From: Serratia silvae | GTDB taxonomy: Bacteria; Pseudomonadota; Gammaproteobacteria; Enterobacterales; Enterobacteriaceae | Direction of reading: 5' to 3' | Length of the DNA: 64,000 nucleotides | NCBI RefSeq assembly: GCF_023282985.1 | Contig: NZ_JAGQDC010000012.1 | Location: 62,001-126,000, forward strand | Shown here: piece by piece, positions 20,341 through 31,420 of the stretch | How the letters are laid out: every line of letters begins with the position of its first letter | Position numbering within the stretch: the stretch's first letter is position 1 | The notes under the pieces: generated by a model | The model's database searches: none | What the model was told of the DNA's origin: nothing | What the model saw: the letters and a program-made list of their open reading frames with translations, nothing else | Made by a program: the position numbers and the translations under genes

Positions 20341-21237
20341 TTAAAGCCCGGCCGTTTCGCGAATATAGCGGCGTGCTTTTACAGCGTATTCAAAAGGATT
20401 GGCCAACGCCGGATCCTGCTCTGCTTCCACCACCATCCATCCCTTATAGCCACGCTCATCCAGCAGCTTAAATACCGGCCGGAAATCGATCACACCGTCA
20501 CCCGGCACGGTGAAGGTACCTTTTTTCACCCCGTCCAGGAAGCTCAGACGCTTAGTCTTAACTTCTGCCACTACCTCGTCACGCACGTCTTTCAGATGCA
20601 CATGGTTAATGCGCGGCAGGTATTTCTCCAGGATCGCCAACATGGCCTGTTGGCTACCTTCAGAGTAATAGGCATGCCCGGTATCAAACAGCAGGTAAAC
20701 ATCATCGTTCACCATGCTCATATAGCGATCTATCTCTTCGGTGGTCTGGATACCCGTGCCCATATGATGGTGCAGACAGACCTGCATCCCCTTTCCGGCG
20801 GCAATTTTCGCCAGCTCGTTATACCCCTGCGCCACCCGCTGCCACTCTTCATCGCTGAAGTAAGGCTTCTCTTCAAACACCGCCTTGGTGGTACCCTGAA
20901 TGCTCTTGCTCTGCTCGGAGCAGCCAATCACTTTGGCACCCATCGCATGCAGGAAATTCATGTGGTTAATAAACTCATCAATGGTTTTTTCTTTTTGCCC
21001 ATCGGCAAAAAACGTGCTGAACCAGGCATTACAGATCTGGATACCGCGAAGATCCAGCATTGGTTTCAATACCTTGTGATCGCGCGGGTATTTGCTACCC
21101 ACTTCACTGCCAGTGAACCCGGCCAGCGCCATTTCGCTGACGCACTGCTGGAACGTATTCTCGTTACCTAGTTCAGGCATATCGTCATTCGTCCAGCCAA
21201 TCGGGGCGATTGCCAGTTTTACATTGTCTTTGTTCAT
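20341..21237 (-). CDS. iolE: Myo-inosose-2 dehydratase IolE
   Basis: IolE dehydrates scyllo-inosose to 3D-trihydroxycyclohexane-1,2-dione, the second step of myo-inositol catabolism. The 298-residue protein is a xylose-isomerase-like TIM barrel with the metal-site stretches [24 protein letters not shown] and NHVHLKDVR and a C-terminal VVEAEQDP. It starts [15 protein letters not shown] near the N-terminus, typical for IolE. It is the last gene of the minus-strand unit iolD-iolG-iolH-iolE. Confidence 0.95.
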   Translation of the reverse strand: MNKDNVKLAIAPIGWTNDDMPELGNENTFQQCVSEMALAGFTGSEVGSKYPRDHKVLKPMLDLRGIQICNAWFSTFFADGQKEKTIDEFINHMNFLHAMGAKVIGCSEQSKSIQGTTKAVFEEKPYFSDEEWQRVAQGYNELAKIAAGKGMQVCLHHHMGTGIQTTEEIDRYMSMVNDDVYLLFDTGHAYYSEGSQQAMLAILEKYLPRINHVHLKDVRDEVVAEVKTKRLSFLDGVKKGTFTVPGDGVIDFRPVFKLLDERGYKGWMVVEAEQDPALANPFEYAVKARRYIRETAGL

Positions 21238-21299
21238 TTTTCAGCCTCAGTCATGTAGGCACTTACCGGCCTGCTTCCCCGCCGGCGTGGCCAAGAAAG

Positions 21300-21692
21300 T
21301 TATTTACCCAAAAGCTCTTTTTCGATGCACTCTCTGGTGGCCACCGTCTGGGCAGGCATTCTCTCCGGGTAGCCGAACAGCGAGGTGCAGATGATGGACT
21401 CCCCACCCACCTTGAAGGTACGGTTGGCAAACTCCATATCTCGCAGAGTTTGAAAGAGGGTCGCGAAGTCCACTTCCCCTTCGCCAAAGGAGGAAATCTC
21501 TACCCCGGTGGCTTTTAGCGCCCGTTGATATTCCGCCTGAACTTCACGACCGGCTTTTGGATGTTTATAGAATGGGTTGATCTGCGGGTGCAGTGACTGC
21601 TCAATGCACTTATAGTCCCAGTCAGCCACCTGCTCCACCATTTGGGTAATACCCAGATCTTTAATCACATCGACATCAAAAGCGATTTTCAT
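21300..21692 (-). pseudogene. iolH: IolH-like sugar phosphate isomerase with internal in-frame deletion
   Basis: The 130-residue frame fuses the two ends of an IolH-type TIM-barrel protein. Residues 1-69 match the usual N-terminus (DLGITQMVEQVADWDYKCIE, then HPQINPFYKHPKAGRE and ATGVEISSF). Residues 70-130 match the usual C-terminus (GEGEVDF, FKVGGESIICTSLFGYPE, ECIEKELLGK). From family knowledge, full IolH proteins are about 290 residues, so about 160 central residues, including metal-ligand strands, are missing. The junction falls between codons 69 and 70 (bases 21486/21485). The frame is intact, so a short protein could still be made, but a working barrel is unlikely. It lies between iolG and iolE. 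Confidence 0.8.
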
Positions 21693-21732
21693 TGCCGCCC
21701 CTCTTCAAAGCATCAAGACAATACCTACCGGC

Positions 21733-24800
<3,068 letters not shown>

Positions 24801-25018
24801 TTTACTCACCCTTTTCTTTTGGCGTTATCCCAAGCCTGCAGCAGGTGGTAGTTTGCGAGCAGGCAGGCGTATCTGGTAGCGTGACGCTGACTTTCGTTAC
24901 ACAAAAGCAGTGATAATCTTGTCTGGGTTGTTACACACTGCTCATGCAATAAGCGGTTTGAAACGTGTATTGATTATAAACAAATATATTTTTCATAAAA
25001 TACAAATACAGAAAAAAC

Positions 25019-25025
25019 ATTTCAT
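25019..25025. promoter_or_regulatory. Candidate IolR half-site (ATTTCAT)
   Basis: ATTTCAT in the iolD-proximal half of the divergent region; the same heptamer or its complement ATGAAAT occurs in the other iol promoter regions. The assignment to IolR is inferred only from this recurrence. Confidence 0.4.
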
Positions 25026-25277
25026 TTTGCGATAAAGATCGCATAACATCGAACCACGAAATTTATAGTTATATATACAATTCAATTAATTAGAAAAAAA
25101 TAATCATGATTTTCTTTCGTTCGACGCGCCTACTCGACGATCAAACCCGCTGGCATCATGATGGCGCTCAGTTGAATAGCTAATTTCTGCAATTCATTGT
25201 TATATAAATAATAATATACAATCTCTGTAGACTACCCGTTGCAAGCTGCTTTTAAATGCATCACATTTTCGGGGTGT

Positions 25278-25307
25278 AAATTTCACTTCATATTGAAATT
25301 GAAATTT
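25278..25307. promoter_or_regulatory. Candidate IolR operator upstream of iolC
   Basis: A perfect 8-bp inverted repeat AAATTTCA / TGAAATTT (25278-25285 and 25300-25307) encloses a second inverted repeat TTCA-TAT-TGAA (25287-25297). Nested symmetry of this kind 86 bases before iolC is a good candidate for a repressor site. Confidence 0.55.
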
Positions 25308-25393
25308 TTATTCCTCATACTTCAACCATGCTTCCTACTTAGCTTTTTTACCGGGTCGCAATCGGTTTTGCTTAATGACAGAAGGAAACGGGT

Positions 25394-27334
25394 ATGGCCA
25401 CACAACAAAAGCAGCTTGATGTCATTTGCCTCGGGCGCATCGCTGTCGATTTCTATGCTCAACAAATCGGCGCACGCCTGGAAGATGCCAGCACATTTTC
25501 TAAATACCTCGGCGGCTCTTCCGGCAACGTGGCCTATGGCACCGCGATCCAGGGGTTAAAATCCGGCATGCTCGCTCGCGTAGGGGATGAACACATGGGC
25601 CGCTTTCTGCGCGAAGAACTCCAGCGCGTCGGGGCCGATACGCAGAGCCTGATCACCGATAAACGGCGCCTGACCGGCCTGGTGATCCTGGGCATCAAGG
25701 ATCAGGAAACCTTCCCGCTGATTTTCTACCGTGAAAACTGCGCCGACATGGCGCTGACACCCGATGATATCGATGAAAACTACATCGCATCATCACGAGC
25801 CTTGGCAATCACCGGCACCCACCTTTCCCACCCCAAAACGCGTGCGGCGGTGCTCAAAGCGTTGGAATATGCCCATCGTCACGAACTGCGTACCGCATTG
25901 GATATCGATTATCGGCCAGTACTATGGGGGTTGACCTCATTAGGCGATGGCGAGACCCGCTTTATCGAATCGGAAAAGGTGACCCGCGAGTTGCAGGAAG
26001 TTCTGCACCATTTCAATCTCATCGTGGGGACTGAAGAAGAGTTCCATATCGCTGGCGGCAGTACCGATACGCTGATTGCGTTGCAAAACGTCCGTAAGGT
26101 CACCCAGGCCACCTTGGTGTGCAAGCGAGGGGCGCAGGGATGCTCGGTATTTGAAGGCGCGATCCCTACAGATTGGCAGCAAGTCAAACTGCATTCTGGC
26201 GTTCGCGTTGAGGTTTTGAACGTGCTCGGCGCGGGTGATGCCTTTATGTCTGGCCTGCTACGTGGCTATCTTAATGATGAGGGTTGGGATCAGGCCTGCC
26301 GTTACGCCAATGCCTGCGGTGCACTGGTGGTGTCACGCCACGGCTGCGCCCCCGCGATGCCAACCAAACTGGAACTGGACGATTACCTGCAACGCGAACG
26401 AGAGGTGAAACGCCCGGATCTGGATGCCCGGCTGAACCATCTGCACCGCGTTACCACGCGTAAACAACAGTGGCCTGAGCTGTGCGTATTTGCGTTTGAT
26501 CACCGCAAGCAGTTGGCGGATATGGCGCGAGAGGCAGGAGCGAGTACGGAGCGGATCCCACAGTTAAAAACGTTGTTGTTGGCCGCCGCACAGGCTGCCG
26601 CTGCTGAGGCTGGGCTACACGGCAACAGCGGCATTCTGGCAGATACCACCTACGGCCAGGCGGCGTTGAATGCCATTACAGGCCAGGGCTGGTGGATTGG
26701 CCGCCCGGTGGAGTTGCCAAGCTCCCGCCCTTTGCGGTTAGAACACGGTAATATTGGCTCGCAGCTAGTCGACTGGCCACAAGAGCACGTGGTCAAATGC
26801 CTGGTGTTTTATCATCCACAGGATGCCGAAGCACTGCGCCGTGAGCAGGATGAGCTGATCGTTGACGTATATCGTGGCTGCTGCAAATCGGGCCATGAAT
26901 TGTTGCTGGAAGTCATTCTGCCAGAAGGTAATGCCGACAAAGACGAACGTAACTATCTGCAGGTGATGGAACATTTCTACCAACAGGGCATTCTGCCAGA
27001 CTGGTGGAAACTGCCGCCGCTTAGCGCTGCCAACTGGCAAAAAGTGGGTGAATTGATTGAAACTCACGACCCATTCTGCCGCGGGGTGCTAATCCTCGGG
27101 CTAGACTCTCCACAGGAAACGCTGAAAGCCGGGTTCGCCGCAGCCGCAGATGCCCACTGGGTAAAAGGCTTCGCGGTTGGCCGCACCATTTTTGGCACTT
27201 CTTCACGCCTTTGGCTACAAGGTGAGATCGATGACGCCGAGCTGGTCGAACAGGTGAAACAAAAATACCTGACGCTGATCGGTTTCTGGCGGCAATATCG
27301 CCCGCAGCCTGTGAGTAAAACTAGCCGTAGTTAA
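25394..27334 (+). CDS. iolC: 5-dehydro-2-deoxygluconokinase IolC fused to a C-terminal DUF2090 (aldolase-like) domain
   Basis: The N-terminal half (about residues 1-335) is a PfkB carbohydrate kinase with GGSSGNVAYGTA near the N-terminus and the anion-hole motif LGAGDAFMSGLL. It phosphorylates 2-deoxy-5-keto-gluconate. The C-terminal half (about 350-646) is the DUF2090 domain, beginning near LCVFAFDHRKQLADMA. It is commonly annotated as the 5-dehydro-2-deoxyphosphogluconate aldolase that yields DHAP and malonate semialdehyde. No separate iolJ aldolase gene exists in this cluster, which supports the bifunctional reading. AAGGAAACGGGT precedes ATG 25394. It is followed by a strong terminator and then iolR. 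Confidence 0.93.
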   Translation: MATQQKQLDVICLGRIAVDFYAQQIGARLEDASTFSKYLGGSSGNVAYGTAIQGLKSGMLARVGDEHMGRFLREELQRVGADTQSLITDKRRLTGLVILGIKDQETFPLIFYRENCADMALTPDDIDENYIASSRALAITGTHLSHPKTRAAVLKALEYAHRHELRTALDIDYRPVLWGLTSLGDGETRFIESEKVTRELQEVLHHFNLIVGTEEEFHIAGGSTDTLIALQNVRKVTQATLVCKRGAQGCSVFEGAIPTDWQQVKLHSGVRVEVLNVLGAGDAFMSGLLRGYLNDEGWDQACRYANACGALVVSRHGCAPAMPTKLELDDYLQREREVKRPDLDARLNHLHRVTTRKQQWPELCVFAFDHRKQLADMAREAGASTERIPQLKTLLLAAAQAAAAEAGLHGNSGILADTTYGQAALNAITGQGWWIGRPVELPSSRPLRLEHGNIGSQLVDWPQEHVVKCLVFYHPQDAEALRREQDELIVDVYRGCCKSGHELLLEVILPEGNADKDERNYLQVMEHFYQQGILPDWWKLPPLSAANWQKVGELIETHDPFCRGVLILGLDSPQETLKAGFAAAADAHWVKGFAVGRTIFGTSSRLWLQGEIDDAELVEQVKQKYLTLIGFWRQYRPQPVSKTSRS

Positions 27335-27356
27335 GCTGGCGTTGTTAACGAACCTA

Positions 27357-27396
27357 CCCCTTAAAGTGATTTTCGCTGCTTTAAGGGGATTTTTTT
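27357..27396 (+). terminator. Rho-independent terminator after iolC
   Basis: A 10-bp stem CCCCTTAAAG / CTTTAAGGGG (27357-27366 and 27379-27388) is followed by seven T residues. It separates iolC from iolR. Confidence 0.85.
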
Positions 27397-27452
27397 GCCC
27401 ATTCTCTGTGAAGTAACGCAACTGGCGACGAAATAAATCGCTTTTTGTAGAA

Positions 27453-27459
27453 ATGAAAT
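27453..27459. promoter_or_regulatory. Candidate IolR half-site upstream of iolR
   Basis: ATGAAAT within GAAATGAAATG, 84 bases before the iolR start, the same motif as in the other iol control regions. It would fit autoregulation. Confidence 0.4.
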
Positions 27460-27542
27460 GTCCACTCCATCTGTTAGAATAACCGGACAATATTTTCAGC
27501 GTATAAACCAATACGCCTCAGCCAATACTGCGAGCCGAATGG

Positions 27543-28379
27543 ATGACTAACCCAACTCAACTTTCGCTGTTACAGGACGAAATCCGCCGCCGTTATGAAA
27601 CGCTGAGCAAGCGCTTAAAACAGGTGGCACGTTACATCCTGGATAACAGTAACAGCATTGCCTTCGATACCGTTGCCTCCATCGCCGCACAGGCCAGCGT
27701 GCCGCCTTCTACCCTGATCCGTTTCGCCAATGCCTTTGGCTTTAGCGGTTTCAACGAAATGAAGCAGGTCTTCCGCCAGCATCTGATGGAAGAAACGGTG
27801 AACTATACCGAGCGTGCACGCCTGTTCCGCCAAACCTCTACCGACGACAGCGTTGCCCCGGAAAAGCCAGCAGAAATCCTCAATGTATTTACGTTGGTCA
27901 ACTCGCAGGCGCTGCAGCAGCTAGCGATGCAAACCAGCGCCGAGCAGTTGGATCGGGCGGTAGAGCTGTTGAATGACGCGGAAAATATCTACGTGATCGG
28001 CCTTCGCCGCTCATTCAGCGTGGCTTCTTATCTCACCTATGCCCTGCGCCACCTGGAAAGGCGTGCCTTCCTGATCGACGGGTTAGGCGGGATGTTTACT
28101 GAACAGCTCAGCATGGTGAAGCCCAAGGACGTGGTGATCGCTATCAGCTATTCGCCTTATGCCAAAGAAGCGGTGGAACTGGTGGAGTTGGGTGCCAAGC
28201 AAGGAGCACAGCTCATCGCCATTACCGACAGCCAAGTCAGCCCGCTGGCCGCCTTCAGCGACGTCTGTTTTGTGGTGCGCGAAGCGCAGGTAGATGGGTT
28301 CCGCTCGCAGGTAGCCTCAATGTGCCTGGCACAGACGCTAGCGGTATCTTTGGCGCTAAATAACGCCAAAGAACTGTAA
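27543..28379 (+). CDS. iolR: Inositol catabolism repressor IolR (RpiR family)
   Basis: This is an RpiR-family regulator of 278 residues. An N-terminal HTH_6 domain (about residues 1-77, with ASIAAQASVPPSTLIRFANAFGF) is followed by a SIS sugar-isomerase-type effector domain (about 120-260, with YVIGLRRSFSVASYLTYALR and IAISYSPYAKEAVEL). Position inside the cluster and family make it the inositol repressor, as shown for IolR in Salmonella. Its own terminator-separated unit and an upstream ATGAAAT motif suggest independent expression. Confidence 0.9.
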   Translation: MTNPTQLSLLQDEIRRRYETLSKRLKQVARYILDNSNSIAFDTVASIAAQASVPPSTLIRFANAFGFSGFNEMKQVFRQHLMEETVNYTERARLFRQTSTDDSVAPEKPAEILNVFTLVNSQALQQLAMQTSAEQLDRAVELLNDAENIYVIGLRRSFSVASYLTYALRHLERRAFLIDGLGGMFTEQLSMVKPKDVVIAISYSPYAKEAVELVELGAKQGAQLIAITDSQVSPLAAFSDVCFVVREAQVDGFRSQVASMCLAQTLAVSLALNNAKEL

Positions 28380-28401
28380 TTTTCGAAAAGGCACGATTAA
28401 A

Positions 28402-28424
28402 CGGGCGCAGCATGCTGCTGCTCG
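28402..28424. repeat. GC-rich palindromic repeat fragment
   Basis: CGGGCGCAGCATGCTGCTGCTCG between the convergent iolR and iolB stops shares the GGGCGCAGCATGCTGC core with the repeats at 3477 and 37535. It can form a small hairpin (GCAGCATGCTGC) and may act as a weak terminator. Confidence 0.4.
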
Positions 28425-28433
28425 TTGTCAGTA

Positions 28434-29243
28434 TCAATAGCTTTCGCTGTTGATCCAGACGTGATCTTTTTCCCAGGTGAACTTCCACAGGCGTACCGGC
28501 CCCGCCATCACGTTGAGATAATAGCTGTCATATCCGGCCAGGGTAGCCACCGGATGGTAACCGCGCGGCACTTTCACTACGTCTCGGTTATAGACCGGCA
28601 TACACTCATCCAGCGAACGATCGTCGGTATAGACGCGTTGCAGACAGAACCCTTGCTCAGGGTTAAGACGGTGATAATAGGTCTCTTCCAGGTAAGTTTC
28701 GTTCGGTGAGTTTTCCTGGTCGTGCTTGTGGCTAGGATAGGAGCTGGTATTACCTTCGTCGGTATAAACCTCAACGACCAGCAGGCTATCGGCCGGTTGG
28801 TTATCCGGCAGAATATTATGTACCAGCCGTTGGTTGCGTCCTTTACCCCGCCGTTCAACGCCGACGTCTGCCGGGGTGATCAAGCGTGAAGGCAGATGCC
28901 CGTTACCCGGCGCGCTGCATACCGCCAGTTCCAGATCGGTTTCTGCCCGAACTTCAACATGGTCGCGGTGCGGAACATAAACGGAATAGGGTGGAGTACG
29001 CTCAAACGGGCTCATCCGTTTACCTATGTGTGGGTACTCCGCTCGTTGAGTTGCCACAGAGGCAATACCCGCCACCAGCACCAGGCAAAGTTCCTTATCG
29101 CCACTATCCAGCTGCAACGACTGCCCTGCCGCTAACCGATAGACCTCAAACCCGACAAAACGCCAATCGGCATTTTCCGGGGTGACGGAATGAATACGCC
29201 CCTGGGCATCTGGTTGCTGACATTTCGCAAGTAGTGATGACAT
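28434..29243 (-). CDS. iolB: 5-deoxy-glucuronate isomerase IolB
   Basis: IolB isomerises 5-deoxy-D-glucuronate to 2-deoxy-5-keto-D-gluconate. The 269-residue protein is a bicupin with metal-site residues in SYPSHKHDQENSPNETYLEE and YHPVATLAGYDSYYLNV. The frame is open to 29408, but ATG 29243 has AAGGAG 7 bases upstream and gives MSSLLAKCQ, the normal length for the family. It follows iolA on the minus strand. Confidence 0.95.
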   Translation of the reverse strand: MSSLLAKCQQPDAQGRIHSVTPENADWRFVGFEVYRLAAGQSLQLDSGDKELCLVLVAGIASVATQRAEYPHIGKRMSPFERTPPYSVYVPHRDHVEVRAETDLELAVCSAPGNGHLPSRLITPADVGVERRGKGRNQRLVHNILPDNQPADSLLVVEVYTDEGNTSSYPSHKHDQENSPNETYLEETYYHRLNPEQGFCLQRVYTDDRSLDECMPVYNRDVVKVPRGYHPVATLAGYDSYYLNVMAGPVRLWKFTWEKDHVWINSESY

Positions 29244-29353
29244 GAAAATTCTCCTTAAATCCTGTGCTTGTGAGTGTTGCTGCAATTCATTGATACCAGC
29301 AACAGCGGCCGCTATCCCGGTGGAATAACGGCCTCGGCATACCTGGCTGCGGT

Positions 29354-30859
29354 TTAGCCCAGCGTTGGCATACTGTATTCGGATACCGTTTGCTGGCCGG
29401 TTGGCCAACGTGCGGTGGCCGTCTTCATGCGGGTATAGAATCGCACGCCATCCGTGCCATGTACGTTAAGCGCACCGAATACTGAACGTTTCCAGCCGCC
29501 AAAACTATGGAAAGCCATCGGCACCGGTACCGGCACGTTAACCCCCACCATCCCCGCCTGAACCTCGTGTACAAACTGACGAGCATAGTGGCCGTTATTG
29601 GTGAAAATGGCGCTGCCGTTACCAAATTCATGGCTGTTCACCGTATCGATGGCCGTTTGATAATCTGCCACACGCACAATGCCCAATACCGGCCCGAATA
29701 TCTCTTCGCGGTAGATACGCATATCCGGCTGCACATTATCGAACAGCGTGCCACCCACGTAGTAACCTTCCGGATAACCCGGCACCTGATAATCACGGCC
29801 ATCGACCACCAGTGTTGCGCCCTCTTTAACGCCGATATCAATGTACCCCAGCACTTTTTTCTGGTGGGCAGATGAGACCAACGGCCCCATTTCATTTTCC
29901 TCGCCACCTTGCTGCATGCCGGGGCCAACCCGCAGTTGGGCGATCAGCGGTTTGAGTTTGGCAATCAGCTTATCTGCGGTGCTATCACCAACTACAACGG
30001 CCACCGGCAGCGCCATGCAACGCTCACCGGCCGATCCAAATGCCCCCCCCATCAGCGCATTGACCGTGGCATCCAGATCCGCATCCGGCATGACGATAGC
30101 CTGATTCTTGGCAGCCCCAAAGGCCTGTACACGCTTGCCATGGGCACTCGCGGTGGTGTAAATATGCTCCGCAACGGTGGATGAACCAACGAAGCTCACC
30201 GCCTGAATGCGTGGATCGGTACACAGCTGCGAGGCCTCTTCATTGCCACAATGCACGACGTTGAACACCCCATCCGGCAGGCCCGCCTCTTTCAGCAACT
30301 CTGCCAGACGCACGGAAGCAGAAGGCACCAATGCAGGAGGCTTCAAGACGAAGGTATTGCCGCAGGCTAGCGCGATAGGGAACATCCACATCGGCACCAT
30401 GGCCGGGAAATTGAACGGAGTGATCCCAGTAACTACGCCCAACGGCTGCATCAGCGAGAAGCTGTCCACGCCGGTGCCCACATCTGCGGAGTATTCCCCT
30501 TTGATCAGGTGCGGAATGCCACAGGCAAACTCCACGACTTCCATGCCACGGGTCAACTCACCCAGCGCATCGGAATAGACTTTGCCATGCTCACTGACGA
30601 TCAGTTGCGCCAACTCTTCACGGTGCTGCTCTAGCAATGCTTTGAAATTGAACATGATACGCGCACGGCGCAGCGGCGTGGTACGTGCCCAGTCGGTAAA
30701 TGCCTGATGGGCGACATCAATAGCCTGTTTCACCTCGGCGGCGGTGCTCTGCGTCACACGGCGTTCAACCTGACCGCTAGCCGGATTGTGCACGTCGACA
30801 GTTTGGTTACTGCTGCTCAAGCAAACCTGCCCACCAATAAAGTTACCCACGGTTTTCAT
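29354..30859 (-). CDS. iolA: Methylmalonate/malonate-semialdehyde dehydrogenase (CoA-acylating) IolA
   Basis: IolA (MmsA family) converts malonate semialdehyde to acetyl-CoA and CO2 with NAD+ and CoA, the last step of inositol catabolism. The 501-residue protein has the aldehyde dehydrogenase fold, the cofactor stretch GITPFNFPAMVPMWMFP and the catalytic cysteine in GSAGERCMALPVAV near residue 283. It lacks the usual general-base glutamate motif of hydrolytic aldehyde dehydrogenases, as expected for CoA-dependent members. iolB follows 110 bases downstream; iolT is divergent upstream. Confidence 0.95.
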   Translation of the reverse strand: MKTVGNFIGGQVCLSSSNQTVDVHNPASGQVERRVTQSTAAEVKQAIDVAHQAFTDWARTTPLRRARIMFNFKALLEQHREELAQLIVSEHGKVYSDALGELTRGMEVVEFACGIPHLIKGEYSADVGTGVDSFSLMQPLGVVTGITPFNFPAMVPMWMFPIALACGNTFVLKPPALVPSASVRLAELLKEAGLPDGVFNVVHCGNEEASQLCTDPRIQAVSFVGSSTVAEHIYTTASAHGKRVQAFGAAKNQAIVMPDADLDATVNALMGGAFGSAGERCMALPVAVVVGDSTADKLIAKLKPLIAQLRVGPGMQQGGEENEMGPLVSSAHQKKVLGYIDIGVKEGATLVVDGRDYQVPGYPEGYYVGGTLFDNVQPDMRIYREEIFGPVLGIVRVADYQTAIDTVNSHEFGNGSAIFTNNGHYARQFVHEVQAGMVGVNVPVPVPMAFHSFGGWKRSVFGALNVHGTDGVRFYTRMKTATARWPTGQQTVSEYSMPTLG

Positions 30860-30987
30860 GTTTCACCCTCTTTTAAGTCCGCTATCGCCCGGCTTGAAGC
30901 ATTGCCGCATACCGTGACGCTCATCGTGCCGCCTGCAAGAATACAGCCCACAGGCAGATTAAATCCTGACCAGATGAATCAAACTCT

Positions 30988-31010
30988 ATTTCATTGAAAA
31001 AAAAGTTTCA
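30988..31010. promoter_or_regulatory. Candidate IolR operator near iolA
   Basis: ATTTCATTGAAA contains the inverted repeat TTTCA-T-TGAAA (30989-30999) and is followed by a further TTTCA. The motif recurs in the other iol control regions. Confidence 0.5.
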
Positions 31011-31260
31011 AATAAAATATTTTAGAAAATTTGTTTTTAGTGCCGCCGATCGCAAATTTGCCATACCCGTAGGTAGAGCAGGGGGTGGCAAACGAATCTA
31101 TCCGCGATCGGCCAGCTACGTGGCTTTACACAGTAATCCCTATTTTTTATACAGATACGATTTCTCACCTTGGCGAGTCAATTTTCCAATACGCCATACA
31201 AATCGGGGAGAGAACTTGCCGTATTTATGCTCAATTTTTTGAACTGGGTCTAAAAATCAA

Positions 31261-31288
31261 TATTTCATTATTCACTAAATATGAAATA
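31261..31288. promoter_or_regulatory. Candidate IolR operator upstream of iolT
   Basis: A perfect 8-bp inverted repeat TATTTCAT / ATGAAATA with a 12-base spacer, the same arm sequence as the other iol sites. Confidence 0.55.
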
Positions 31289-31420
31289 AATGTTCTTGTT
31301 TGCTACAGGATCCTCCTGAAAAGCACCGCCTTGATGACAGGCACGGTTCACCCTTCTGCCTCCCTACACCCTACAAGTCAGCGAAGTGGGCAGAAGCCAG
31401 GATAAAAATCGGAGCAACAT

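Larger units (their letters stand above)
24801..25393. promoter_or_regulatory. Divergent iolD / iolC control region
   Basis: This 593-base gap is strongly AT-rich from about 24960 to 25240 and contains no gene. It must carry the promoters of the iolD unit (minus) and iolC (plus). It holds repeated TTTCAT/TTGAAA motifs (24991-24996, 25019-25025 and the palindrome at 25278-25307) that also occur before iolR, iolA and iolT. Confidence 0.7.
30860..31420. promoter_or_regulatory. Divergent iolA / iolT control region
   Basis: This 561-base gap contains no gene. It carries the iolA-iolB and iolT promoters and two sets of TTTCAT/TGAAA symmetry elements, one near iolA (30988-31010) and one 133 bases before iolT (31261-31288). 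Confidence 0.65.
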
